Origin: Acidobacteriota bacterium
Lineage (GTDB): Bacteria > Acidobacteriota > Terriglobia > Bryobacterales > Bryobacteraceae
DNA length: 38,330 nucleotides
Direction: 5' to 3'
NCBI GenBank assembly: GCA_025354885.1
Contig: JANXLY010000358.1
Location: 1 to 38,330 of the forward strand
Shown here piece by piece: positions 1-7,889 of this stretch. Every line of letters starts with the position of its first letter. The stretch's first letter is position 1. The notes beneath the pieces are model-generated. The model was not told the DNA's origin and made no database searches. It saw only the letters and a program-made list of their open reading frames with translations. Both the position numbers and the translations under genes were made by a program.

Positions 1-515
1 GAATATCCGAAGTAGGAGATGCCCGCGAATCCGGCAGCCCCGGCAGCCATGCACTGCGCTTCATTTGCAGGGGTAATCCCTCCCAGCGCCAGGATTGGAA
101 TGCGAACCGACAGGACGGCGGTTGCGAGAACCGAAAGTCCAAGCGGGGGGCCGTAACCAGGCTTTGAAGGGCTCAAAAAGATCGGGCTGAGGTAGACGTA
201 GTCAGCTCCCTCCTGTTCGGCGCGGCACACTTCATCGAGATCGTGGCAGGAAACGCCAATGATCAGCTTCTCTCCAAAGCGCTGCTTGATTCGATGCGGG
301 GCAATGCGATGAGACGGCAGATGGATTCCGTCTGCATTTGAGGCAAGACAGACATCGATGCGATCGTTTACGAGTAGCAGCCCCTTGAAATTGGCGCGAA
401 TCTGTTTTGCACGTTGCAGCAATTCCGAGGCAGGCAGGCCCTTGGCGCGGAGCTGAATCGCGTCAGCTTTTGGAGCGATGAGTGGCGCGTCTTCGGCGAT
501 GCAGTGTCGGATCAC
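1..515 (-). CDS. Thiamine phosphate synthase / TenI-like protein, 3' truncated by window edge
   Basis: The reading frame runs off the left window edge, so only about the first 171 residues are visible. It shows a TIM-barrel pattern typical of the ThiE/TenI family: a DGIHLPS segment, GVSCHDLDE, a YLSPIFLSPSKPGYGPPLG loop and ILALGGI near the edge. ThiE joins the pyrimidine and thiazole moieties of thiamine, while TenI paralogues act as thiazole tautomerase or have unknown roles; the visible part does not separate the two. The best start is a GTG at 515 whose bases overlap the modC stop codon (GTGA), so the gene is probably translationally coupled to modC. There is no thiamine riboswitch in front of it, because it is the last visible gene of the mod operon. 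Confidence 0.8.
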   Translation of the reverse strand, partial: MIRHCIAEDAPLIAPKADAIQLRAKGLPASELLQRAKQIRANFKGLLLVNDRIDVCLASNADGIHLPSHRIAPHRIKQRFGEKLIIGVSCHDLDEVCRAEQEGADYVYLSPIFLSPSKPGYGPPLGLSVLATAVLSVRIPILALGGITPANEAQCMAAGAAGFAGISYFGY

Positions 516-1582
516 AGGATGCGTAGTGTTGAAGTTGGGAAGTTTAGCGTCCACTCGTTGTGGTGTCGATTTTCAGCATATTCTTCAAGCGGAAGTTCGA
601 CGATGAGTCCACCGTTGAAATGGAGTAAGGCAGTGCGGGCAGTTTCTGAAGCAGCTTCGAGAGTCAGCACCAGAGCGCCTTTCTCCGGCTTGCCCATCTT
701 CGGAGTCACTGCGATTTCATCACGGCGAACACAGACAGTGACGCGATCGCCAAGCAGTCGCGCCGGGTAATAAGGGCCTTCTAGTTCCACATCGTTCCAC
801 CGCAGCCTGCTGCGGTTGTTACCTGGATCAAGGAACTTGATTTCGGCTGGAAGCAAATTGAACAGGCCGAGGAGATTGGCGACACCGGCGGTGGCCGGTT
901 GCGAGAGAATTTCGCGAGGTGTGCCGGCCTGGACGATGCGACCCTCGAGCAGAACGAGCATCTGGTCGGCAAGAATAAAAGCCTCTTCGAGGTCGTGCGT
1001 GACCAATAAAGTCGGCACTGCAAACTCGTTTCGAATGCGCCCGAGGATGTCGTATAGATCATGTCGGAGTGGGGTATCGAGCCCAACCGATGGCTCATCG
1101 AGTAGCAGGATCGAAGGCGCGACCACCAAGGCACGGGCAATCGAGCAGCGCTGGCGTTGACCGCCAGAAAGCTCTGATGGTTTCCGCCCGGCGATGTCGG
1201 TCAATTGAAAGGCTTCAAGGAGCTGATTCACTTTGCGATGGCGTTCCAGCTTTGGAAGCGATGTAGCAGCAAATGCAAGGTTCTCGCGCAGGCTCATGTG
1301 AGGAAAAAGAGCATGGCGCTGAAACAAATAGCCGCAGCTGCGCTGCTGAGGGGGCAAGAAGACACCGGTGCCAACATCAACGAGCAGGCGATCATTCAGC
1401 AGGATGCGGCCGGAATCGGGCTTCGAGAATCCGGCGATCAGATCGAGGGTAAGAGACTTGCCAGAGCCACTGGGGCCGAAGAGCACAGTCGTGCCAGCAT
1501 CGACTGAAAACTGTGTATTTAATTCGAAGGCAGAAGAATCCTGAGCTTGGGGGAAGCGCTTTTGTAGACGAACTTCGAGCAT
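512..1582 (-). CDS. modC: Molybdate ABC transporter ATP-binding protein ModC
   Basis: ATPase subunit (356 aa) that energises molybdate import through ModB. Walker A (GPSGSGKS) lies at residues 36-43, the ABC signature LSGGQ at about 138-142, Walker B (ILLLDEP) at about 158-164, and the switch histidine follows in LLVTHD near 195. The region after about residue 290 has the length and position of the ModC-type TOBE/MOP molybdate-binding domain, although its match is weak by eye. Length agrees with classic ModC proteins of about 350 residues. It starts 4 bases after the modB stop and overlaps the downstream thiE-like gene by 4 bases, so it is part of a tight operon. Specificity for molybdate rather than tungstate or sulfate is inferred from pairing with ModB. 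Confidence 0.9.
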   Translation of the reverse strand: MLEVRLQKRFPQAQDSSAFELNTQFSVDAGTTVLFGPSGSGKSLTLDLIAGFSKPDSGRILLNDRLLVDVGTGVFLPPQQRSCGYLFQRHALFPHMSLRENLAFAATSLPKLERHRKVNQLLEAFQLTDIAGRKPSELSGGQRQRCSIARALVVAPSILLLDEPSVGLDTPLRHDLYDILGRIRNEFAVPTLLVTHDLEEAFILADQMLVLLEGRIVQAGTPREILSQPATAGVANLLGLFNLLPAEIKFLDPGNNRSRLRWNDVELEGPYYPARLLGDRVTVCVRRDEIAVTPKMGKPEKGALVLTLEAASETARTALLHFNGGLIVELPLEEYAENRHHNEWTLNFPTSTLRIL

Positions 1583-1586
1583 GACG

Positions 1587-2252
1587 CTAGGACCTCTGCG
1601 CCTGAGGAGGATTCATGCGGTTGGCGAGCCAAACCACCAGCAGGCCAATGCCTGAGACCATCAATACGAGCCAGAGAGCAAGAGAGCTGTTGCCCGATTC
1701 AACCGCATCGTAAATTGCCACCGAGAGCGTTTGCGTCTTGCCGGGGATGTTGCCGGCAATCATGATCGTGACACCAAAATCACCAAGACTTCGGGCAAAT
1801 GCCAATACGGCAGCAGCGGCAATGGCGCGTTGGCATAGTGGCAGAACTACCCGTATGTAAATCGTCCATTCCGGCAGGCCAAGGCTGCGTGCGGACTTCA
1901 CATAGATTGGGTCGACGCTCTCAATCGCAGCACGCAAATACTTGGTCAGAAGTGGAGCAGAATGGACGATGGCGGCGATCACTGCGGCTTTGGGAGTGAA
2001 GACAAGTGGTGACCCTGTCAGTGACTCCCAGAATTGGCCGACCCAGCTTTCGCGGCCAATCACAATGAGCAGATAGTAGCCGAGTACGGTTGGCGGCAAA
2101 ACGAGCGGCAACGTTATTGCAGCATCCAGTATTTCTTTGCCGCGAAAATCCAGAAAACTGAGAGCCCAGGCAAGCAGCAGTGCAAAAGCTAGTGAGATGG
2201 CGGTAGCCGTGAATGCAACTTCGAGGCTGAGAACGAGGGGAGAGTAGTCCAC
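1587..2252 (-). CDS. modB: Molybdate ABC transporter permease ModB
   Basis: Inner-membrane permease (221 aa) of the molybdate importer, with about five hydrophobic segments. The N-terminal segment FTATAISLAFALLLAWALSF and the LPLVLPPTVLGYYLL motif are typical of ModB. The cytoplasmic EAA loop (ARSLGLPEWTIYIRVVLP, around residues 123-140) contacts ModC. Length matches the family. It lies 11 bases downstream of the thuA-like gene and 4 bases upstream of modC. The periplasmic binding protein ModA, normally encoded directly upstream of modB, is not in the window. Confidence 0.9.
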   Translation of the reverse strand: MDYSPLVLSLEVAFTATAISLAFALLLAWALSFLDFRGKEILDAAITLPLVLPPTVLGYYLLIVIGRESWVGQFWESLTGSPLVFTPKAAVIAAIVHSAPLLTKYLRAAIESVDPIYVKSARSLGLPEWTIYIRVVLPLCQRAIAAAAVLAFARSLGDFGVTIMIAGNIPGKTQTLSVAIYDAVESGNSSLALWLVLMVSGIGLLVVWLANRMNPPQAQRS

Positions 2253-2263
2253 GCGATGGCGCT

Positions 2264-3088
2264 CTACTTGGCCGGACGGGGACGCGGGGTAGCGTCACCT
2301 TCCGTCAACTTCAAAGCCCACTTGATCGCTTCGGTGTACATCGTGCGAATGTCGGGGCGATTCAGGGATTGATCGTGATGACCAAATGAGGAGTAAAAGA
2401 CTCGACCGTTTCCATAATTCTTGACCCAGGCAACGGCAAAATCTCCGTCGGTTCGATGAACGTTTTTGGCCTTCAGGTCGATCTTCGATTCATCGAGACG
2501 AGCTAGCACTCGAACCTTGTCGCGGGAGAAAGTCTTGGCCTGGTAGATTTCGTCGTAGATCGTAAACGCCTTTGGGAAGTGTGCAGTAATCGGGTGTTCC
2601 CGATCTTCTACAATCACGGGGGCATCGAAAGTATTCCAGGGGTGGCTATCGAAGTATCCGCCAGTCATCTCGCCATATTCGGGCCACTGGTAATTCGTAT
2701 CGATCGCGCAGTGGCTACCGATGAAACCTTTGCCATCTTCTTTGACAAAGCTGATGAGCGCGGCCTTTTGTTCGTCATCCATCGCGAGTTCACCAGTTGT
2801 GTAGAAAAAGACGGCATCGAAGAAATCGAGGTTCCGCTTGTTGGCCCCGAGCTTCTTCTTTGTGATGAATTCGGAACTGGTCTGAATGTAGGTGTCCCAA
2901 AGGCCTGTTTCTTTTCCGAGATCGTAGACCATGTACATCGCAGTCGAGGTGGCATCATGGTGATAGCCCTTCGTTTCGCCAATGACGAGGATTTTCTTGC
3001 GCTTGGCCACTGGCTGGGCTTCCATGCAAGTCGTGAATAAACCGAAGAGGACGAATAGTGCGGCAATACCGCGGAGGAAAAATTTCAT
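2264..3088 (-). CDS. Secreted ThuA-like domain protein
   Basis: Protein of 274 aa with a Sec-type signal (MKFFLRGIAALFVLFGLFTT, then a probable processing site near residue 24) followed by a ThuA-like class I amidotransferase-fold domain. Visible family features are ILVIGETKGYHHDATS near the mature N-terminus, DAVFFYTTGELAMDDEQKAALISF, a GKGFIGSHCAIDTNY segment, GGYFDSHPWN, and a C-terminal GRVFYSSFGHHDQSL. ThuA proteins are linked to trehalose or other sugar use, and acidobacteria and planctomycetes carry many exported copies whose reaction is not established. It is the first gene of the modBC operon, which is an unusual place for it. A -10-like TATGAT lies upstream at 3110-3115. Confidence 0.8.
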   Translation of the reverse strand: MKFFLRGIAALFVLFGLFTTCMEAQPVAKRKKILVIGETKGYHHDATSTAMYMVYDLGKETGLWDTYIQTSSEFITKKKLGANKRNLDFFDAVFFYTTGELAMDDEQKAALISFVKEDGKGFIGSHCAIDTNYQWPEYGEMTGGYFDSHPWNTFDAPVIVEDREHPITAHFPKAFTIYDEIYQAKTFSRDKVRVLARLDESKIDLKAKNVHRTDGDFAVAWVKNYGNGRVFYSSFGHHDQSLNRPDIRTMYTEAIKWALKLTEGDATPRPRPAK

Positions 3089-3109
3089 TTTGCTGGCTCC
3101 GAATGGAAA

Positions 3110-3115
3110 TCATAA
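3110..3115 (-). promoter_or_regulatory. Possible -10 element for the thuA-mod operon
   Basis: On the minus strand the hexamer reads TATGAT, 21 bases before the ATG at 3088. A GGAG ribosome-binding sequence lies between them. The whole divergent gap to the oxidoreductase gene at 3137 is only 48 bases. No convincing -35 was recognised. Confidence 0.35.
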
Positions 3116-3136
3116 CGCAGATGAAATACTGGTAGC

Positions 3137-4117
3137 TTGGAAAGTCACGAGAAAATAGTACGTATCGCCGTTGCCGGGGCAGGCGTATTTGGTCGCAACC
3201 ATATTCGGGTCCTCAAAGATTTGCCCGGCGCAGAGCTGGCTGGCATCTACGATCTGAACAGTGAGAGCGCCATGGCAGCGGCTGCTGAATTTGGCGTCGG
3301 CAATTTCGGATCCCTCGATGAGCTCGCAGCGAATGCCGATGCTTGCGTTGTCGCGGTTCCAACCATTGCGCACAAAGACGTAGGTTGTGCCTTGCTGGCG
3401 CGTGGTCTGGATTTGCTGATTGAGAAGCCGATTGCACTCGACCTGGCCAGTGCTCAGAGCCTTGTAAACATTGCAGAAAAACAGGGCAGGATCCTTCAGG
3501 TGGGTCACCTGGAGCGATTCAACCCGGCAGTGATTGCGCTTGAAAAGGCAATTACACTGCCGCTATTTTTTGAAATCCATCGCCTCAGTCTGTTCACGCC
3601 ACGCAGCCTCGATGTGGATGTTGTGCTGGATCTGATGATCCACGACATTGAAATTTTGCTGGCCTTAATGGGTCAGGAGCCTGTCAATATACAGGCGGCT
3701 GGCATCCACATTCTCAGCGAAAAAGTAGACATCGCAAATGTGCGTATGGAATTTCCCGGTGGAGTGATTGCAAATCTGACGGCAAGCCGCGCATCCACTG
3801 AAAAGGTGCGAAAGATGCGAGTGTTTCAACCTGGTGCATATCTCAGCATGGACTACTCCAAGCAGGAGCTGTTCGGAATCGAAATTGGCCCGCAGCGGCA
3901 GGTCAGGATCAAGCCGTTTCTGGTTGTTAAAAACGAGCCATTGCGTCTGGAACTCGAAGCTTTTCTGCATAGCGTTCGAACAAGGGAGAAACCAAAGGTG
4001 GATGGCAGGACGTCAACCAAAGCGTTGAAGGTTGCACTGGAAGTGGTTGATAAAATTCAATTGCACGCTTGTGTAGTGGCGAAAACGTTGAAAGATGCCG
4101 GTTATCCTGCCTTCTGA
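3137..4117 (+). CDS. Gfo/Idh/MocA-family NAD(P)-dependent oxidoreductase, GnnA-like
   Basis: Protein of 326 aa starting at a TTG; an in-frame TGA at 3122 and no ATG between leave it as the earliest start. The N-terminal Rossmann fold shows GAGVFGRNH at about residues 14-22, and the catalytic-type EKP motif (LLIEKPIAL) is near residue 95. The segment VGHLERFNPAV is characteristic of the branch that contains sugar-nucleotide 3-dehydrogenases such as GnnA, which oxidises UDP-GlcNAc for 2,3-diamino lipid A. That specific role is inferred from the motif only, since no lpx genes are present here. The 3' end overlaps the TonB-type gene by 23 bases, so the two are likely cotranscribed. Confidence 0.75.
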   Translation: MESHEKIVRIAVAGAGVFGRNHIRVLKDLPGAELAGIYDLNSESAMAAAAEFGVGNFGSLDELAANADACVVAVPTIAHKDVGCALLARGLDLLIEKPIALDLASAQSLVNIAEKQGRILQVGHLERFNPAVIALEKAITLPLFFEIHRLSLFTPRSLDVDVVLDLMIHDIEILLALMGQEPVNIQAAGIHILSEKVDIANVRMEFPGGVIANLTASRASTEKVRKMRVFQPGAYLSMDYSKQELFGIEIGPQRQVRIKPFLVVKNEPLRLELEAFLHSVRTREKPKVDGRTSTKALKVALEVVDKIQLHACVVAKTLKDAGYPAF

Positions 4118-5126
4118 TTCGACTAATCCGGAACCGGAAGATCTCAATCTCATCCGAGATTGGGACGATGAATCATTTCGTCCAAAATTTGGCCTGGCCT
4201 CGATTCTTTCCGCGCTCGTGCACTTGGGAATCTTCGGAGTAGTAATGGTGGCACCGAAGAGCCTGTTTGAAAGCAATCCGCGATCTCCGCTGGAGGGGCA
4301 GCAAATCGAACGCAGGATTATTCCGCTCGTCGCTCCCCGCTTCGAATTGACGCAGAAAGAACCGAACAAAGGGCCGATCAAGCAGGAAGTCAACATGGAC
4401 GACCTGACCGCGGATATGCAACAAAAGCGGGCACCAAGAACCTACGTGCCGCCGTCCACTTCAGCGCAGAAGGCAGAACCGGCACCTCGCCCCGTAGAGG
4501 CACCGCCACAGCTACAAGCGGCCGTGCCGGACACTAAGCAGTTGGCGCAGATCGGCACGCCTCAGTTGCCGCCTCCGGAGATCAAGGCCCAGGAGCAAAC
4601 TAAGCGCGCCCCGTTCGAGAATGTCGGGCAGGTTGCAGGCGTCAAAAAAGGGAAAGAAGACGGACGCATTCCGCAGATGCAGCGGCAAAGTATTGATGAA
4701 CTGATGCGGCAGAGCATCCCCGGATCGCAAGGCAGCAGCGGCCAGATTGTGACAGATTTGCCATCGCAAAATCCGATGCAGCCGCAGAATCAGATCGGGT
4801 CGAGCCTTGAGTTGCTGAGCGATCCCCAAGGAGTAGACTTTCGGCCATACCTCAAGAGGATTCTCGCAATCGTCCGGCGAAACTGGTTTGCTGTCATTCC
4901 TGAGAGCGCGCGCTACGGCAGGCGCGGCAGGACCATGATTCAGTTTTCGATCAGCAGGGATGGCCGTGTGCCGAAGCTTGTGATTTCAGGGCCATCCGGC
5001 ATTGAGTCGTTGGATCGAGCGGCAGTAGCAGGCATTAGCGCATCAAACCCGTTTCCTGCTTTACCGGCGGAATTCAAAGGCGAAGTGGTGAGACTGCAAT
5101 TTGGCTTCTCCTACAACATGCAATGA
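4095..5126 (+). CDS. TonB-family energy transducer-like protein
   Basis: Protein of 343 aa with one transmembrane segment at about residues 33-53 (ALVHLGIFGVVMVAP), a long periplasmic stretch rich in proline, glutamine and charged residues (about 95-230), and a C-terminal TonB-type domain (about 245-340) with YLKRILAIVRRNWFAVIP and the motif ISRDGRVPKLVISGPSG. TonB proteins carry proton-motive-force energy from an ExbBD complex to outer-membrane receptors. No exbB or exbD lies beside it, so an adaptor or cell-envelope role is also possible. The cytoplasmic N-terminus of about 30 residues is longer than in classical TonB. It begins inside the preceding oxidoreductase gene and ends in a 4-base ATGA overlap with the next gene. 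Confidence 0.75.
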   Translation: MPVILPSDSTNPEPEDLNLIRDWDDESFRPKFGLASILSALVHLGIFGVVMVAPKSLFESNPRSPLEGQQIERRIIPLVAPRFELTQKEPNKGPIKQEVNMDDLTADMQQKRAPRTYVPPSTSAQKAEPAPRPVEAPPQLQAAVPDTKQLAQIGTPQLPPPEIKAQEQTKRAPFENVGQVAGVKKGKEDGRIPQMQRQSIDELMRQSIPGSQGSSGQIVTDLPSQNPMQPQNQIGSSLELLSDPQGVDFRPYLKRILAIVRRNWFAVIPESARYGRRGRTMIQFSISRDGRVPKLVISGPSGIESLDRAAVAGISASNPFPALPAEFKGEVVRLQFGFSYNMQ

Positions 5127-5359
5127 AAAAAACGATTCCATTGAGAACAGCGATGTTGGGTTATGCAGGCATCGCAACTGCCGCATATCTCACGCTGGAT
5201 CACGAGATGCTGTGGGCAGTATGGGTATTGATGGGTGGGTTGGCGCTAAAGACTCTGGTTGCGGCGCAGCAGCTTCGCGCCAAGCATGCCACCGAGACTG
5301 CTGAGAGTAGTGGCGCCAACAAAGTAGATGCCCATGAAGAGCAGAATCGAAACAGCTAG
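5123..5359 (+). CDS. Small membrane protein of unknown function
   Basis: Protein of 78 aa starting in an ATGA overlap with the TonB-type gene stop, which supports translational coupling. It has two short hydrophobic segments (about residues 9-24 and 30-49) followed by a polar, charged tail. No family was recognised. Its last 114 bases overlap, tail to tail, the 3' end of the zinc-ribbon gene on the other strand. The hydrophobic part precedes the overlap and the low-complexity tail lies inside it, so the tail may be a secondary extension. Confidence 0.55.
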   Translation: MKKTIPLRTAMLGYAGIATAAYLTLDHEMLWAVWVLMGGLALKTLVAAQQLRAKHATETAESSGANKVDAHEEQNRNS

Positions 5360-5905
5360 CATGACCGGGTTCTCGAAAATTTCTTTGAGCTTGGCCATGT
5401 CGCCTTCAGAAAAGCTACCTTTAAGCGCCGCCTCCTGAATTTTTTGCAACTCACCACTCTCTAGTGCAGGGATGATGCTGATCGTAAACAGCACCAGGAA
5501 AAGGGCGAAGATGAACACGCCGGTGATCCAGCCAAGTCGGGCCCCGGCCAACACGGTAAGTGGAACTCCGGTTCGTCGTTGATAGAACCAAACGCTAAGT
5601 GCACCGGCCGAAAGGGTTGGCAAAATGATGCCCAGCAGTGACATCCCGCCAAGGTTGGCAAGGGGAACCAGAAGCGCCATTGAGATCGCCGCGACAATCA
5701 AACCCACGCGAACTGCAGCCGCGTTGCTGAAGCTGATCTCGGCAGGGACGTTCTTTAACTCCACTGAATCGAGAAGCTGTTCCATCTCAACTGGCACAGG
5801 CTCGTCATCGACATCAACTGGCATCTCGAAAGTTGGTTTGCCGCAACGATGGCAAAACCTTGCCTTCTCGACCAGTTGAGTTCCGCAGCTACAAACTTCT
5901 TCCAC
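5246..5905 (-). CDS. Zinc-ribbon membrane protein of unknown function
   Basis: The N-terminus holds a four-cysteine zinc ribbon (CSCG, then CHRCG), followed by an acidic linker and about four transmembrane segments between residues 60 and 219. An acidic amphipathic loop (LKGSFSEGDMAKLKEIFENP) separates the last two. The frame is open upstream to a TTG at 5947, but the GTG at 5905 is preferred: it has TACGAT six bases upstream (leaderless-like), with a purine-rich GAAGGG between them, and puts the zinc ribbon near the N-terminus. No specific function is recognised. The gene is convergent with, and overlaps, the small membrane protein gene. Confidence 0.7.
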   Translation of the reverse strand: MEEVCSCGTQLVEKARFCHRCGKPTFEMPVDVDDEPVPVEMEQLLDSVELKNVPAEISFSNAAAVRVGLIVAAISMALLVPLANLGGMSLLGIILPTLSAGALSVWFYQRRTGVPLTVLAGARLGWITGVFIFALFLVLFTISIIPALESGELQKIQEAALKGSFSEGDMAKLKEIFENPVMLAVSILLFMGIYFVGATTLSSLGGMLGAKLLRRNQSL

Positions 5906-5955
5906 CCCTTCATCGTAGCAACGCCAGCGGTCGCGATATCCTAGCAAGTTAAACT

Positions 5956-6927
5956 ATGTCAAAACTGAATTTGCTTGTTGTCGCAGATCCCGGCGGTCGA
6001 TACCTGGGTCTTTTGAACGAATTGGGCCCTGATGTAAAGTATGAAATCACAAAAGATTTGGAGCGCGCCGAAGAGTTGGCACCCGCGGCAGATCTGATTC
6101 TTACCGGAGTGGGTGCATCGCCCCAAGTGGTGAAGGCAGCCATCGACAAAGCTCCTCAATTGCGCTGGGTTCACTCGCTTTCGGCTGGCGTCGATCATCT
6201 GATGGCGACACACCTTCGTCAGAGCGACATTCCGGTGACCAACGCAAAGGGCGCCTACAGCCAGTCGCTCGGTGAGTATTGCATCGCCGCGATGCTGTAC
6301 TTTGCCAAAGATTTGCGACGCATGCTCCATAGCCAGAAGGCTGGGAAATGGGATGTCTTCGATGTGGACATGCTCGAAGGCAAAACGCTGGGCATCCTCG
6401 GTTATGGGGACATTGGGAAGGCTTCCGCCAGACGTGCCAAGGCATTCGGGATGAAGATCATTGCGCTGCGCCGCCGTCCGGATAAGTCCAGCGGCGATGG
6501 AATTGCCGATGAAATCTGGGGTATGGACCGAAAGATGGAATTGATGGCGGTGAGCGATTACCTTCTGCTCGCGATGCCGGCGACTCCCGATACCAAGGGC
6601 ACTGTCAGCAGGGCCGAATTGCGTGCGATGAAGCCGGACAGTGTGATCCTCAATCTTGGCCGAGGCAATGCGATTGACGAAATTGCATTGATCCAGGCAC
6701 TCCAGGAAAACTGGATTCGCGGAGCGGCCCTCGACGTATTTGAAGCGGAGCCGCTGCATGACGGTCACATCTTCTACAAGCTTGAAAATATACTCGTCAG
6801 TGCCCATACGGCGGATCACACCAAGACCTGGCTTGAAGATTCGATGAGAATCTTTCTAGCGAACTTCGCCCGCTTCATAAAGGGCGAAGCTCTGGAGAAT
6901 CTTGTCGACAAAAGTGTCGGGTACTAG
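5956..6927 (+). CDS. D-2-hydroxyacid dehydrogenase family protein
   Basis: Cytoplasmic NAD(P)-dependent dehydrogenase, 323 aa, of the D-isomer-specific 2-hydroxyacid family. The nucleotide-binding motif GILGYGDIGKASA lies near residues 140-150. The catalytic set is present: arginine in NLGRGNAID, glutamate in VFEAEPL and histidine in VSAHTADHT. The enzyme would interconvert a 2-keto acid and a D-2-hydroxy acid; the substrate (glyoxylate, hydroxypyruvate, phosphoglycerate or other) cannot be told by eye. Length matches the short form without an ACT domain, which argues against SerA. Two bases separate its stop from the dehydratase gene, suggesting one transcript for both. Confidence 0.85.
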   Translation: MSKLNLLVVADPGGRYLGLLNELGPDVKYEITKDLERAEELAPAADLILTGVGASPQVVKAAIDKAPQLRWVHSLSAGVDHLMATHLRQSDIPVTNAKGAYSQSLGEYCIAAMLYFAKDLRRMLHSQKAGKWDVFDVDMLEGKTLGILGYGDIGKASARRAKAFGMKIIALRRRPDKSSGDGIADEIWGMDRKMELMAVSDYLLLAMPATPDTKGTVSRAELRAMKPDSVILNLGRGNAIDEIALIQALQENWIRGAALDVFEAEPLHDGHIFYKLENILVSAHTADHTKTWLEDSMRIFLANFARFIKGEALENLVDKSVGY

Positions 6928-6929
6928 AC

Positions 6930-7889
6930 GTGGAACTGGCAGCACCGACAGCAGCGGATGTGCGCTCGGCACAAGTTCGAGTGACAGGGTTCACGCACCG
7001 CACTCCAGTACTCACTTCACGCGGGCTCGACGACATTACAAACTTGAGCTGCTATCTCAAGTGTGAAAACTTTCAGCGCTCCGGCAGTTTCAAGCTTCGT
7101 GGGGCAACGAACTTCATCCAGCAAATTCCGGAGGAAGACCGGGCAAGAGGGGTCGTGGCTTTTTCGAGCGGAAACCACGCACAGGCAGTTGCCTATGCGA
7201 GTCGCGTCGCCGGAATCGCAGCTACAATCATCATGCCGGCAGATGCCCCTAAAACCAAAATCTTCAATACCAAGGATATGGGTGCCCGGGTAATCACCTT
7301 TGATCGTCTGACAGAAGATCGAGAAGCAATAGGCCGCAAAATCGCAGCAGAAAGTGGAGCAACGCTCATTCCACCCTACGATCACCCTTGGACCATTGCC
7401 GGACAGGGAACGCTTGCTCTGGAGCTAATGGAGGAAATTCCAAATCTCGACGCACTGCTGGTCTGTCTCGGCGGCGGCGGATTATTGAGCGGCTGCGCTT
7501 TGATCGCCAAAGAAATCAACCCTGCGATTCGAGTATTTGGAGTGGAACCTGAACTGGCCAACGACTATTGGCTGAGCATGAGGGCCGGCAAACCTGTACG
7601 TGTCGATGGAAACGCCACGATAGCTGACGGATTGCGAACACCGCAGCCAGGTGAGATTACTTTTCCAATCGTTCAACGATTGGTTGAGGACATATTGCTT
7701 GTGAGTGAAGAAGAGATTTTTGCCGCGATGAAATACACGCTAACTCGCCTGAAAATAGTCGCCGAGCCAAGTGGTGTCGTCTGTGTCGCCGCTGCCATAG
7801 CGGGTAAGATTCCGACAGGGATTGAGAGAGTTGGGCTGGTCGTCAGCGGTGGCAATGTGGACTTGGAGCTTTTGGCTAAGTTAGCCTGA
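6930..7889 (+). CDS. Threonine/serine dehydratase-like PLP enzyme
   Basis: PLP-dependent fold-type II enzyme of 319 aa starting at GTG. The PLP lysine is in SGSFKLRGA at about residue 53, the phosphate-binding glycine loop is GGGGLLSG near 178, and a FSSGNHAQAVA segment follows the lysine domain. It lacks the C-terminal ACT regulatory domain of biosynthetic IlvA, so it resembles catabolic threonine deaminase, serine racemase or related ammonia-lyases. It would convert threonine or serine to the 2-keto acid and ammonia. The adjacent 2-hydroxyacid dehydrogenase could act on that keto acid, which is an inference from the operon. The 3' end overlaps the convergent CoA-transferase gene by 14 bases. 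Confidence 0.8.
   Translation: MELAAPTAADVRSAQVRVTGFTHRTPVLTSRGLDDITNLSCYLKCENFQRSGSFKLRGATNFIQQIPEEDRARGVVAFSSGNHAQAVAYASRVAGIAATIIMPADAPKTKIFNTKDMGARVITFDRLTEDREAIGRKIAAESGATLIPPYDHPWTIAGQGTLALELMEEIPNLDALLVCLGGGGLLSGCALIAKEINPAIRVFGVEPELANDYWLSMRAGKPVRVDGNATIADGLRTPQPGEITFPIVQRLVEDILLVSEEEIFAAMKYTLTRLKIVAEPSGVVCVAAAIAGKIPTGIERVGLVVSGGNVDLELLAKLA

Noticed and set aside
5959-6819. Minus-strand frame of 286 codons antisense to the 2-hydroxyacid dehydrogenase gene
   Set aside because: No recognisable domain, and the dehydrogenase frame is complete with catalytic residues.
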